Below, one piece after another: positions 18,065 through 26,106 of a stretch of DNA of 64,000 bases; positions within the stretch are counted from its first letter, which is position 1; every line of letters begins with the position of its first letter. The stretch comes from Streptomyces flaveolus (GTDB lineage Bacteria; Actinomycetota; Actinomycetes; Streptomycetales; Streptomycetaceae). The notes beneath the pieces were generated by a model, which was given only the letters and a program-made list of their open reading frames with translations, had not been told where the DNA came from and did no database searches. The stretch spans positions 1-64,000 of the forward strand of contig NZ_JNWV01000012.1 in the NCBI RefSeq assembly GCF_000716535.1, in the 5' to 3' direction. The position numbers were made by a program, and so were the translations under genes.

Positions 18065-19201
18065 CTACACCGGCTCCCCACGCCCCGAGCAGAACGCCAC
18101 CGTCAGGTCACGGACCAGCACCTTGCGCTCGTAGTCGTCCAGTTCGACCAGACCGCGCATGGTCAGCCGGGTCACCGTGTCCTCCACCGAGTCCACCACC
18201 GAGCTGAGCATGCTGGCCCGCTGCCGGGCGTCCAGCGCGGCGATCCGGCGCCGGTGCATCGCCCCGGCCACCTCGGGGGCGTACTCCACCCGGACCGGCC
18301 GCACCGAGAACACCTCCACGCCGACCGGCGCGGTCTCCGCCGCGACCAGCCGGGTCAGCGCCGCCCCGGCCGCCGTCACCCCGCCCCGCGTCCCACCCGC
18401 CGGTTCCACCGGCACCCGGGCCAGCGCCGCCTCCACGCACTCCCGCAGATACGTCTCGTGGTCGTCGATGCCGAGCAGGGCCCGCGCGGTGTCCCGCACC
18501 CGCCACACCACCAGCACCACCACCCGCAGCGCCAGCCCGTCGGGATCCGCGGCCGGCATCGCCGCGCTGCGCCAGTGCCGCAGCCGCACGTCCACCCGGC
18601 GGCGCGGCAGCAGCGGGTTCACCCACAGCAGCCCGGTGCGCCGGACCGTCCCCCGGTACCGCCCGAACAGCCCCAGCACCCAGGCCCGCCCGGTCCGGCC
18701 CCGGGCCAGCCCGCCGAAGCCGAACGCCCCGAGCATCCCGGCCCCGGCGTACGCGGCCCACTGCGCGGGGCCGAGACCGGTGCCCGGGCCCGACGGCAGG
18801 CCCAGCGCCTGCGCGGCGAGCGGCGGGAGCAACCCCGCCCACCAGGTGGTGGCCAGGCAGCCGGTGACCCCGCAGACCCCGGCGAGCACCCCGGCCGCCC
18901 CGGGCAGCACCCGCGCCGGGCGTTCCGCCAACTCCGGGTCGACCTCCGGCAGCGGCCGTCTGCGCACCGGTGCCGGGCGCCGGAGGCGGGGCTGCTCGCC
19001 GGTGCCCTGCCGGCGGGCCACCACGGCCGGCCGGAGCGGCACCTTCACCGGGTCGGGATCGTCCCGGAAGAGCAGGTGGACGGGGATCTCGGTGGTGGCC
19101 TCGTTCTGGATCAGCCGGGCGGGCCGGATGCAGGGGCCGGTGGCCGCGCCCTCCGACTGCCCCTCGGACTCGGGCGGCGTGTGGGATGTGGTCGTACTCA
19201 T
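18065..19201 (-). CDS. SPFH/Band 7 (PHB) domain membrane protein
   Basis: A 378-residue protein. A basic, proline-rich cytoplasmic N-terminus is followed by two hydrophobic segments around residues 100-160 and then an SPFH-type domain (YRGTVRRTGLLWVNPLLPRR, VVVLVVWRVRDTARAL, GVEVFSVRPVRVEYAPEVAGAM). SPFH proteins assemble on membranes and organise microdomains or proteases. The start ATG 19201 is preceded by CTGGAG. Between it and the upstream wall-protein gene there are 71 bases on the same strand, so they may be one transcript. No NfeD partner is adjacent. Confidence 0.75.
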   Translation of the reverse strand: MSTTTSHTPPESEGQSEGAATGPCIRPARLIQNEATTEIPVHLLFRDDPDPVKVPLRPAVVARRQGTGEQPRLRRPAPVRRRPLPEVDPELAERPARVLPGAAGVLAGVCGVTGCLATTWWAGLLPPLAAQALGLPSGPGTGLGPAQWAAYAGAGMLGAFGFGGLARGRTGRAWVLGLFGRYRGTVRRTGLLWVNPLLPRRRVDVRLRHWRSAAMPAADPDGLALRVVVLVVWRVRDTARALLGIDDHETYLRECVEAALARVPVEPAGGTRGGVTAAGAALTRLVAAETAPVGVEVFSVRPVRVEYAPEVAGAMHRRRIAALDARQRASMLSSVVDSVEDTVTRLTMRGLVELDDYERKVLVRDLTVAFCSGRGEPV

Positions 19202-19272
19202 GCGTGCTCCAGCCTCCGCGCCAGACGCGTCATGAACAGGGGGGTTGGGGTGGGGGTCGGGTGCCGGGCCGG

Positions 19273-20559
19273 TCAGGCGAACAGACGGCGCCAGGTCTCC
19301 GGCCCGGGGTAGCCGTCCGCCGCGCCGCCCCGCCAGCCCTGGGCGCGCTGGAAGGCCTCGACGGCGCGCCGGTCCGCCTCGCCCCAGTGCGGACCCGGAC
19401 CGAGGGCGTAGAACCGGCCGAACCCCTTCTTCACCAGCTGGGCGCCGAGCCGGGTGATGTGGTCGTTGCTCTGGCCCGGCCGGAAGTAGTTCCGGCCCGG
19501 GTAGCCGGGGACCCCGTGCGAGGCGGGTCCGGCGGCCGGGGACGCGATGTCCCTGCCCCGGCCCGTGCTCAGCAGCTCCCAGGTGCGCCGGCCGGGGATC
19601 CCGTCGGCGTCCGCGCCGGTCCAGCCCTGGGCCCGCTGGAACGCCTGGGTGGCCCGCAGGTCCGCCGCGCCCCAGACCGGCCCCGGGCCCGTGGCGTAGA
19701 AGGAGGCTCCGCCCCGGGCGATCAGCATCTGGCCGAGCAGGGTGACGTACTTGTTGTCGGCGCCGGGGCCGAAGTAGGCCGCGCCCGGGTAGGCCACCAC
19801 CGCCTTCCCGCCGGCCGCCGGCTCGGCGGCGGCCCCGGCCTTGGTCACGCCCTTGTAGCGGTAGGGGACGTACTTGCCGGCGTTGCTCCAGTACGGGTAG
19901 GGGGTGGCCTGGCGGCGGGTGCGCGGGGGCGTCTGCTCGTAGACCGTGTAGTAGGTGTGCGTGTGGTCCGTCCAGCCGCCGAAGATCACGACGTGGGAGC
20001 CCTTCTCGGGGTTGTCGGGGTTGTGGTAGAGCAGGATGTCGCCGGGTTGCAGCTCCTCCTTCTTGATCTTGACGCCGAACTGGCCGAGGCTGCCGGTCCA
20101 CTCGTTGTTCGGCAGCCCCCAGGCCATGGAGACATAGCCCGAGCAGTCCTGCCGGTAGCCGTCGGACCAGAAGTCGTACATGCTGTACGGCACCTTGGCG
20201 GCCACCCAGATCTTGGCCCGGTTGATGATCTGGGTCCGGGTGGTGGCGGGGATCGGGACGGTGCCCGGCTCCGCGGGCTGGCCCGCCCGGCCGTGCAGGG
20301 GGGCCCTGGCGCCCTGCGGGGTGTCGGGTACGCCGTCGCCGGGCAGGGCCTGCCGGTGCGGGGAGTGTCCGGGGGTGAGGGCGGCGGCCGGCGCCACCGT
20401 GCCGAGCGCGGCGGACGCGGCGGCCACGACGACGACGCCGCGGGCCGTCGGACGGCCGCGGGTGGGCAGGAGGCGGGGGGTCGGCCTGCGCCCGTGGACG
20501 CAGCCGGGACAGTCACAGTCGCTCGCGGGGTCGATGTCCTCGAACAGCGGAGCGGTCAT
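19273..20559 (-). CDS. NlpC/P60-like cell-wall protein with two peptidoglycan-binding repeats
   Basis: A 428-residue protein. After a short N-terminus with a Cys cluster (DCDCPGC, residues ~15-21) comes a hydrophobic export/anchor segment (GVVVVAAASAALGTVAPAAA). A cysteine-peptidase-like domain follows: the putative nucleophile is in QDCSGYVSMAWG and the His in GSHVVIFGG. Two C-terminal repeats, each a YFGPG/YFRPG motif with an AFQRAQGW segment, resemble peptidoglycan-binding domains. It would act on or bind the cell wall. The Cys cluster before the export segment is odd. ATG 20559 has a GAGGCAG site upstream. Confidence 0.75.
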   Translation of the reverse strand: MTAPLFEDIDPASDCDCPGCVHGRRPTPRLLPTRGRPTARGVVVVAAASAALGTVAPAAALTPGHSPHRQALPGDGVPDTPQGARAPLHGRAGQPAEPGTVPIPATTRTQIINRAKIWVAAKVPYSMYDFWSDGYRQDCSGYVSMAWGLPNNEWTGSLGQFGVKIKKEELQPGDILLYHNPDNPEKGSHVVIFGGWTDHTHTYYTVYEQTPPRTRRQATPYPYWSNAGKYVPYRYKGVTKAGAAAEPAAGGKAVVAYPGAAYFGPGADNKYVTLLGQMLIARGGASFYATGPGPVWGAADLRATQAFQRAQGWTGADADGIPGRRTWELLSTGRGRDIASPAAGPASHGVPGYPGRNYFRPGQSNDHITRLGAQLVKKGFGRFYALGPGPHWGEADRRAVEAFQRAQGWRGGAADGYPGPETWRRLFA

Positions 20560-20745
20560 GCGATCTGCCTCACATTCGGGCGTGGTTTGTCCGCGAGTGT
20601 GCACGTTGATCAGTTTCCCAACTGGGTACGAAGCGCGCATTTTGACGGTCCGAATGATGTACGCGGCTCCCCTTGCGGCTGCCGCGCCATCTCCCGGTGG
20701 TCGGGAGCACCCCTGGAGGTCGGGTAGAGTTTTCTCCGTCAGCAG

Positions 20746-20819
20746 GCGCCGCTAGCTCAGTTGGTTAGAGCAGCTGACTCTTAATCAGCGGGTCCGGGGT
20801 TCGAGTCCCTGGCGGCGCA
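20746..20819 (+). tRNA. tRNA-Lys(CUU), copy 2
   Basis: A 74-base tRNA identical to the one at 14392-14465, anticodon CTT, no encoded CCA. The block upstream is also similar: both have an AGCACCCCTG segment, then a GGTAG-(A/T)(A/G)-TTTTCT segment and the GTC motif before the gene. The duplication therefore covers the promoter region as well as the tRNA. Confidence 0.97.
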
Positions 20820-20824
20820 CCGAC

Positions 20825-20858
20825 CGGAAGGCCCCTCGCGAAAGCGGGGGGCCTTCCG
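20825..20858 (+). terminator. Hairpin terminator after tRNA-Lys copy 2
   Basis: CGGAAGGCCCC pairs with GGGGCCTTCCG around a GCGAAAGC-type loop, starting six bases after the tRNA. The stem is long and almost perfect, typical of Streptomyces factor-independent terminators without a T-tract. Confidence 0.8.
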
Positions 20859-20937
20859 CATGCCCTGTGCCCGCGGGCACTGTGCCGCATGCTCCCGCCG
20901 TATCCCCTCCGCCCGAATGGCCGGATACCCTCTGGCC

Positions 20938-21627
20938 ATGGCAGCCCGGGACCTTCAGGAGCGGATCAAGAAGCTGATCGTGGACCAGCGGCTGCCCTCG
21001 GGTGCCCCGCTGCCCACCGAGCCCGAGCTGATGCGGCTCCTCGGGGCGAGCCGGAACTCGGTGCGGGAAGCCCTGAAGGCGCTCCAGGCGATGGGCATCG
21101 TGGAGATCCGGCACGGGTTCGGCACGTACGTCGGCTCGATGTCGTTCGCGCCGATGATCGAGGGGCTCGCCTTCCGTACCGTCGCCGGCCACTACCGCGG
21201 CGAGGACTCCCTGCTCCAGCTGCTGGAGCTGCGCGAGGCCGTCGAGACCGGGCTGGTGTCCCGGCTGGCCGGGCGGCTGCCGGAGGCGGACCTCGTCGAG
21301 CTGGAGGCGCTCGTGGAGCGCATGGAACGGGAGGCCGCCGAGGGGACCGGGCTCGGCGAGACCGACCGCGCCTTTCACGCCACCCTCTACCGGGGACTGG
21401 ACAACGTGCTGCTCGGCGAGGTGCTGGAGGCGTTCTGGGACGCCTTCCACCGGGTGCATCGGGACCTGGTGGACGTGCCGCAGGATCCACGGGTCACCTG
21501 CCGGCAGCACCGGGAGATCCTGGACGCCGTGCGGTCCGGCGACTCCCTGCGGGCGGAGCGGGCCATAAGGGACCACTTCGGCAACATCCGCAGCCGGCTG
21601 ACCCCACTGGCCGCGCCCCACCGGTGA
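20938..21627 (+). CDS. FadR-type GntR family transcriptional regulator
   Basis: A 229-residue regulator: N-terminal winged helix (ERIKKLIVDQRLPSGAPLPTE, LMRLLGASRNSVREALKAL, VEIRHGFGTYVG) and an all-helical FCD domain with metal-ligand candidates (RAFHATLYRGL, RQHREILDAV, IRDHFGNI). FadR-type proteins respond to carboxylates. No ribosome site precedes ATG 20938; instead TACCCT lies exactly six bases before the ATG, suggesting a leaderless transcript. The target genes are not evident from the neighbours. Confidence 0.85.
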   Translation: MAARDLQERIKKLIVDQRLPSGAPLPTEPELMRLLGASRNSVREALKALQAMGIVEIRHGFGTYVGSMSFAPMIEGLAFRTVAGHYRGEDSLLQLLELREAVETGLVSRLAGRLPEADLVELEALVERMEREAAEGTGLGETDRAFHATLYRGLDNVLLGEVLEAFWDAFHRVHRDLVDVPQDPRVTCRQHREILDAVRSGDSLRAERAIRDHFGNIRSRLTPLAAPHR

Positions 21628-22124
21628 CCACCGCCCCCGACTCTCGACCGGCCGTCCCGGTGGGATCCGCCGGTTTCGGTGGGATCCGCCGGTTCCGAGG
21701 TGATCCGCCAGTTCCGATGGGATCCGCCCCGCCGGTGACCACCATCGCGGAAGCGCACCGGCCCACCCCGCAGGGCCCGCCCCACCGGTAGCCACCGCTC
21801 CGGACGCTCTAACCAGCCCACCCGACAGGATGCGCCCCACCGGGGACCACGGATCCGGAAGCCCAACGGCCCGCCCGGCAGCGTTCGCCCCACCGGGAAC
21901 CACCATCCCGGGCGCCCAACCGACCCACCCGACGGCCCCACCGGTAGCCACCGCTCCGGACGCTCTAACCAGCCCACCCGACAGGATGCGCCCCACCGGG
22001 GACCACGGATCCGGAAGCCCAACGGCCCACCCGCCGGCATTCGCCCCACCGGGAACCACCATCCCGGACGCCCCACCAGCCCTCCCGACGGGATCCGCCC
22101 CGCCCGGAGCCGCCGTTCGGACGC
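21628..22124. repeat. Non-coding minisatellite region
   Basis: This 497-base gap has no credible gene. Four copies of a 19-base unit (GATCCGCC recurs at 21664, 21683, 21702, 21721) are followed by an array of degenerate ~50-base units beginning CCGG(T/G/A)NNCCACC and ending in a CGCCCCA-like segment. Three units together form a 156-base block at 21780-21935 that is repeated almost perfectly from 21936 to about 22091. Because 156 is a multiple of three, all frames stay open, producing spurious repetitive proline/glycine-rich frames on both strands. Confidence 0.85.
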
Positions 22125-22790
22125 TCAGCCGGTCGTGCCGGTGAGGTACGCCGAGACCACCACGTTCGCCGTGTAGCTGCGGCTGGCTCGGTCGAAGGAA
22201 CCGCCGCAGGTGATCAGGCGGAGTTCCGCGCGGCCCGGCTTGCGAGGGCCGTAGGCCTGCCGGGCGTCGAAGTCGTCCCGGGGCAGCACGCGGACGTCGT
22301 CGACGGTGAACTCGGCGACCTTCCCGTCCGCGCGGAACACCCGGACCCGCTCGCCGGGCTTGGCGGCGCTGAGCCGGTAGAAGACGGCGGGCCGGGTCTC
22401 GGTGTCGACGTGCCCGACCAGCAGGGCCGCTCCGGCGGCACCGGGCTCAGGGCCGGCGCCGTACCAGCCGACCACGCCCGGCTGGTCGTAGGGCGGCGGG
22501 TCGACCGCGCCCCGCGCGTCCAGACCGCGGGCCACCACCGGTGCCTGGACGCCCAGGCGGGGGATGTCGACGCGCTGGGGCACCGCGCCGGTCAGGGGCC
22601 TCGCCGCGCGCGGCAGCCGGGCGGGGCCGGCGGCGCGGCCGAGGACGTCACCCGTGGTGAGGCCGTCCGTGCCCCACGGGACGTCGGTCACCGCGCGCCC
22701 CCATAGCCACAGCCCGAACAGCAGCAGCGTCCAGGCCAGGCCGGTGACGAACCGGCCGGTACCGGTGGTGCGCCCGTGGTCGTCGGACAT
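22125..22790 (-). CDS. Class F sortase
   Basis: A 221-residue sortase with an N-terminal membrane segment (GLAWTLLLFGLWLWG). The catalytic His127 (LLVGHVDTE), Cys195 (RLITCGG) and Arg204 (ASRSYTANV) are in the expected order. Class F sortases are widespread in actinobacteria and their substrates are poorly defined. The gene follows the secreted protein gene by eight bases on the same strand, so the two form an operon and are probably functionally linked. Confidence 0.87.
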   Translation of the reverse strand: MSDDHGRTTGTGRFVTGLAWTLLLFGLWLWGRAVTDVPWGTDGLTTGDVLGRAAGPARLPRAARPLTGAVPQRVDIPRLGVQAPVVARGLDARGAVDPPPYDQPGVVGWYGAGPEPGAAGAALLVGHVDTETRPAVFYRLSAAKPGERVRVFRADGKVAEFTVDDVRVLPRDDFDARQAYGPRKPGRAELRLITCGGSFDRASRSYTANVVVSAYLTGTTG

Positions 22791-22798
22791 GTCGGCGC

Positions 22799-23368
22799 TC
22801 AGCGGGGGGCGCGGCTCCGGCGGGCGCGCAGCCCGACGGCGACCGCGGCGGTCCCGGCGAGCGCCAGACCGGTGGCCGCCTGGACGGCGTCGGGGCCGGA
22901 GCCACTGGTGGCCACCGTGGCGAAGTGGGCGGTTCCGCCGCCGCCCGCGGGGACCGGGGCGATCGGCGAGGGGGACTGGGCGGGCAGCCGGATGGGCTCT
23001 TCCGGCCGGCCGGCGGCGGCGCCCGGGCGCGCGACCGTGATCATGCCGGTGAGCACGGTGCCTGCGCAGGTGACCTTCACCGGGTAGGTGCCCGGCTCCA
23101 GGGCGGACCGGACCCGGGTCTCGCCGCTCAGGCTGCCCTGGGCGCCGGTCAGCCGGGCGTCGGCGACGAAGGCGGACGAGGCGGCGGTGCCCTGCTCACC
23201 GGAGCAGCCGCCGACCCGCAGGGTGACGTCGTCGCCCGGCGCCGGGCTCGCCGGGGTCACGGTGACCGCGCCGCCGTCCGCCGCCTGGGCAGACGGGGCG
23301 ACCGCGGCGACGGCGGCGAGGGCGACCGCGGGGATTGCCGTACAGAGCGTGAGGCGTAGTGAGCCCAT
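22799..23368 (-). CDS. Secreted protein with C-terminal membrane segment, sortase neighbour
   Basis: A 189-residue protein with a Sec signal (PAVALAAVAAVAPSAQA, then ADGG), an Ig-like beta-rich part (VTVTPASPAPGDDVTLRVGG, two Cys that could form a disulphide) and a C-terminal hydrophobic segment ending in a basic tail (RARRSRAPR). The layout is that of a wall-anchored or membrane-anchored protein, but no LPxTG or LAxTG motif is readable before the last hydrophobic segment. ATG 23368 follows a TGGAGG site; the frame is open further upstream. It is co-oriented and nearly contiguous with the class F sortase. Confidence 0.75.
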   Translation of the reverse strand: MGSLRLTLCTAIPAVALAAVAAVAPSAQAADGGAVTVTPASPAPGDDVTLRVGGCSGEQGTAASSAFVADARLTGAQGSLSGETRVRSALEPGTYPVKVTCAGTVLTGMITVARPGAAAGRPEEPIRLPAQSPSPIAPVPAGGGGTAHFATVATSGSGPDAVQAATGLALAGTAAVAVGLRARRSRAPR

Positions 23369-23470
23369 CGTGAACCTCCAGTTATCAGGAGGCTCCCCCG
23401 CCCAGGGCGCCCCCGCATCCCCGGGAGGCACCGGATTGCTCCGAACGGGTGAGGCCGGTTCCGGCCGGGC

Positions 23471-24250
23471 TCAGACCAGGTCGACCAGGTCCGCGATGGA
23501 GTCGACCACCTCCGACGGGCGGAACGGGTAGCGGTCCACGTCGGTCGGCTGGGTCACGCCGCTGAGCACCAGGAACGTCCGCATCCCGGCCTCCAGGCCG
23601 GCGAGCACGTCGGTGTCCATGCGGTCGCCGATCATCGCCGAGGTCTCGGAGTGGGCGCCGATCGCGTTCAGCCCGGCCCGCATCATCAGCGGGTTGGGCT
23701 TGCCGACGAAGTACGGCTTCTTGCCGGTCGCGGCGGTGATCAGGGCGGCGACCGAGCCGGTGGCGGGCAGGTCGCCTTGGGTGGACGGGCCGACGTTGTC
23801 GGGGTTGGTGGCGATGAACCGGGCGCCGTCGTTGATCAGTCGGACGGCCTTGGTCAGGGCCTCGAAGGAGTAGGTGCGGGTCTCGCCGAGGATCACGAAG
23901 TCGGGGTCGTGGTCGGTGAGGATGTAGCCGATGTCGTGCAGCGCGGTGGTGAGACCGGCCTCGCCGATGACGTAGGCGCTGCCGGCGGGCCGCTGGTCGT
24001 TCAGGAACTGGGCGGTGGCGAGGGCCGACGTCCAGATGTTCTCCACCGGGACGTCCAGACCCATCCGGCGCAGCCGGGCGTGCAGGTCACGGGCGGTGTA
24101 GATGGAGTTGTTGGTGAGCACCAGGAAGGGCCGGCCGGACTCGCGCAGCTTCTTCAGGAAGGCGTCGGCCCCGGGGATCGGGACACCCTCGTGGATCAGG
24201 ACGCCGTCCATGTCGGTGAGCCATGACTCTATGGGCTTGCGGTCTGCCAT
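23471..24250 (-). CDS. HAD-superfamily IIA phosphatase (NagD-like)
   Basis: A 259-residue haloacid-dehalogenase-type phosphatase. The nucleophile and acid/base are Asp13 and Asp15 in TDMDGVLIH. Motif II (VLTNNS), a Lys in the GKPNP segment and motif IV (IGDRMDTDVLAG) are all intact. NagD-like enzymes dephosphorylate nucleotides or sugar phosphates in the cytoplasm. A CAGGAGAC site precedes ATG 24250. It appears monocistronic. Confidence 0.88.
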   Translation of the reverse strand: MADRKPIESWLTDMDGVLIHEGVPIPGADAFLKKLRESGRPFLVLTNNSIYTARDLHARLRRMGLDVPVENIWTSALATAQFLNDQRPAGSAYVIGEAGLTTALHDIGYILTDHDPDFVILGETRTYSFEALTKAVRLINDGARFIATNPDNVGPSTQGDLPATGSVAALITAATGKKPYFVGKPNPLMMRAGLNAIGAHSETSAMIGDRMDTDVLAGLEAGMRTFLVLSGVTQPTDVDRYPFRPSEVVDSIADLVDLV

Positions 24251-24327
24251 GCTGTGCGTCTCCTGGCGTACGTACGGTCGAGAAACGGGGGCGCCGGAAC
24301 CACGGCGTACCGACGGCCCCCAGCCTA

Positions 24328-24349
24328 GTCAGGACCGGCCGATCCTGAC
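24328..24349. repeat. 22-base near-palindrome between the HAD gene and the GntR remnant
   Basis: GTCAGGACCGG is followed directly by CCGATCCTGAC, which matches the inverted left arm at 10 of 11 positions. It lies downstream of the GntR remnant and upstream of the phosphatase. It could terminate transcripts entering from the right or be an operator; nothing here separates the two. Confidence 0.45.
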
Positions 24350-24379
24350 CCCGTCGATCACCGTGTACCCACTGGTCAG

Positions 24380-25155
24380 CTAGCGGTGACGGGCTTCCGG
24401 GCCGCGCCGCGCGGCGGCGACGTACGTGCTCTCCAGGCCGACCCGCTCGTCGTCGGCGAGCGGCACGCGCTCCAGGTGCCAGACCGGCTCGCCCCGGGGC
24501 GCCCGGTCTCGGCGGGGCGTCCGGCAGGGGAACCGGTCGAGGGTGACGCGGGTACGGCCGGGCGTGCGCCCCTGCCGACGCCCGCCCTCGATTTGGCCGG
24601 CGAGGGACAGCGCTGGGCCAGTTCGGGCCCGGCGGCAAGGCAAGGCCCCCCGGGGGGAGGACGCCGCCCTCCCGCAGTTCCTCCAGCAACGCGGCGGTGG
24701 CCCGGGTCAGCGGCGGCCGCGGGCCACCAGGTGCGCGGTGGTACCCACGGCGACCAGCGCGGCGACGGCCGTGAGCAGGCCGTGGGCGAGTCCCGGGCCG
24801 GTGCGGGCCAGCTCGCGCGCCCGCTCTCCGGCCGCCCGGTCTCGGCCGGGAGGGTGTCCGGGCAGGGGAACCGGTCGAGGGTGACGCGGGTACGGCCGGG
24901 CGTGCGCCCCTGCCGACGCCCGCCCCGGTGTGGCCGGCGGGGAACAGCGCTGGGCCAGTTCGGGCCCGGCGACATGGCAAGGCCCCCCCGGCCCCGATGC
25001 CGCAGCCGCCCGCCCCTCCAGCGCCAGCTCCCGCACGGCCTGCCGTACGGTCTCGCGCGCCATGTCGTACCGCTCGGCGAGATCCCGCTCGGTGGGGAGG
25101 ACGCCCCCCTCCCGCAGTTCCTCCAGCAACGCGGCGGTGGCCCGGGTCAGCGGCG
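24380..25155 (-). pseudogene. Decayed GntR-family regulator (winged helix + UTRA remnants)
   Basis: Pieces of one GntR/UTRA regulator are scattered over two frames. The N-terminal winged helix is readable (LTRATAALLEELREGG, then PTERDLAERYDMARETVRQA). The UTRA part is readable near the 3' end in another frame (RRQGRTPGRTRVTLDRFPC, PVWHLERVPLADDERVGLE, STYVAAARRGPEARHR, stop at 24380-24382). A normal UTRA domain would continue for about 100 residues, so the C-terminus is missing. Frameshifts lie between the pieces, and a duplicated segment of the neighbouring LAxTG gene is embedded in it. It cannot make a functional regulator. Confidence 0.75.
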
Positions 25156-25276
25156 GCCGCGGACCACCAGGTGCGCGGTGGTGCCCACGGCGACCAGTGC
25201 GGCGACGGCCGTGAGCAGGCCGTAGGCGAGTCCCGGGCCGGTGCGGGCCAGCTCGCGCGCCCGCTCTCCGGCCGCC
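24504..25276. repeat. Imperfect segmental duplication (A-B, A'-B')
   Basis: Segment A (24504-24653) recurs as A' (24837-24990), and segment B (24654-24836) recurs as B' (25094-25276) at a constant offset of 440 bases over 183 bases. Between A' and B' lie about 103 bases (24991-25093) that have no counterpart between A and B. That unpaired stretch encodes the DNA-recognition helix of the GntR remnant. The simplest reading is a tandem duplication of ~440 bases covering the 3' end of the LAxTG gene and the 5' part of gntR, followed by a deletion in one copy. Confidence 0.85.
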
Positions 25277-26106
25277 TCGTCCTGGGCGAGGGGCAGCGAG
25301 GCGCCCGGGGCGTCGGTACCCGAAGCGCCGGACGTCGGCGAGGCAGCGGACGGTGTGCTGCCGCCGGACGGGGCGGCCGGCAGGCCCTCGGCCGCCTGCG
25401 CGTCCGCGGTCGCCTGCGGGTCCGCGGTCGCCTGCGCGTCCGCGGTCGCCCGCACCCCCTCCGACGGCTCCGCGGAGCCCTCCTGCGCGGCCTCCTGGGC
25501 GTCCTCCAGGGAACCCTCCGGGACGTCCTCCACTTCCTCGCCGATCCCGAAGCGGTAGGCGTTGGACTGTCCGACCCAGTCGCCGTCCTGGCCGCGCCGC
25601 TGCACGACGGCCGCGTTGGCGGTGACCTGGTCGGATTCGGTGTCGGAGGTGAGCGCGAGCCGGACCCGGACGCTGACGGTCCGGCCGGGCGGCACGGTGA
25701 ACCCGGCGAAGCCGGCGCCGTCCAGCACCCCGACCAGCTCCTGCTCGTCGGTGCTCTCGAAGGTCACCGGCCGGGCCCGGGGGCCGTCGTAGAAGTCGAG
25801 CTGGGGCTGCCCCGGCCGCAGGGCGCGCTTGTCGTCGACGAGGACCACGACCGGGTGGATGTCGGCGCAGGTCCGGCCGGTGGTGTTGGTGAGGTCGATG
25901 TACCAGGTTCCGTATCCGCCGCCGGCCTCGTAGGACGTGGGGCCGCCCCGGATCCGGGTGGCCAGCGGGAAGGACCGCGCGTCGGCGGCGACGCACGAGG
26001 GGGTCGTTTCGGCGGACGCGGCATGCGCCGACGCGGGGACGACGGCGGGGACGACGACGGCGGCGGCTGCGGTGAGGCAGAGGGACAGGGACGTACACAG
26101 TCGCAT
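25147..26106 (-). CDS. LAxTG-type sortase-anchored surface protein
   Basis: A 319-residue exported protein. It has a signal peptide (LCTSLSLCLTAAAAVVVPAV), a beta-rich extracellular domain with two Cys (CVAADARSF, RTCADIHPVVV), a repetitive Ala/Glu/Pro stalk with ATADAQ and ATADPQ repeats, and a C-terminal sorting signal: LARTG, a hydrophobic stretch, and the basic end VRGRR. LAxTG is the motif used by Streptomyces class E sortases; one such sortase lies at 35000-35830. The last ~43 codons are inside the duplicated segment B'. Start choice at ATG 26106 is by the signal peptide; no ribosome site is clear. Confidence 0.78.
   Translation of the reverse strand: MRLCTSLSLCLTAAAAVVVPAVVPASAHAASAETTPSCVAADARSFPLATRIRGGPTSYEAGGGYGTWYIDLTNTTGRTCADIHPVVVLVDDKRALRPGQPQLDFYDGPRARPVTFESTDEQELVGVLDGAGFAGFTVPPGRTVSVRVRLALTSDTESDQVTANAAVVQRRGQDGDWVGQSNAYRFGIGEEVEDVPEGSLEDAQEAAQEGSAEPSEGVRATADAQATADPQATADAQAAEGLPAAPSGGSTPSAASPTSGASGTDAPGASLPLAQDEAAGERARELARTGPGLAYGLLTAVAALVAVGTTAHLVVRGRR

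Noticed and set aside
20785..22062. A long repetitive reading frame on the minus strand across the minisatellite
   Set aside because: It stays open only because the 156-base repeat is a multiple of three; it overlaps the FadR-type gene antisense and has no ribosome site or recognisable domain.
21659..22091. A CRISPR array
   Set aside because: The units are contiguous and degenerate, with no constant repeat separated by unique spacers, and no cas genes are present.
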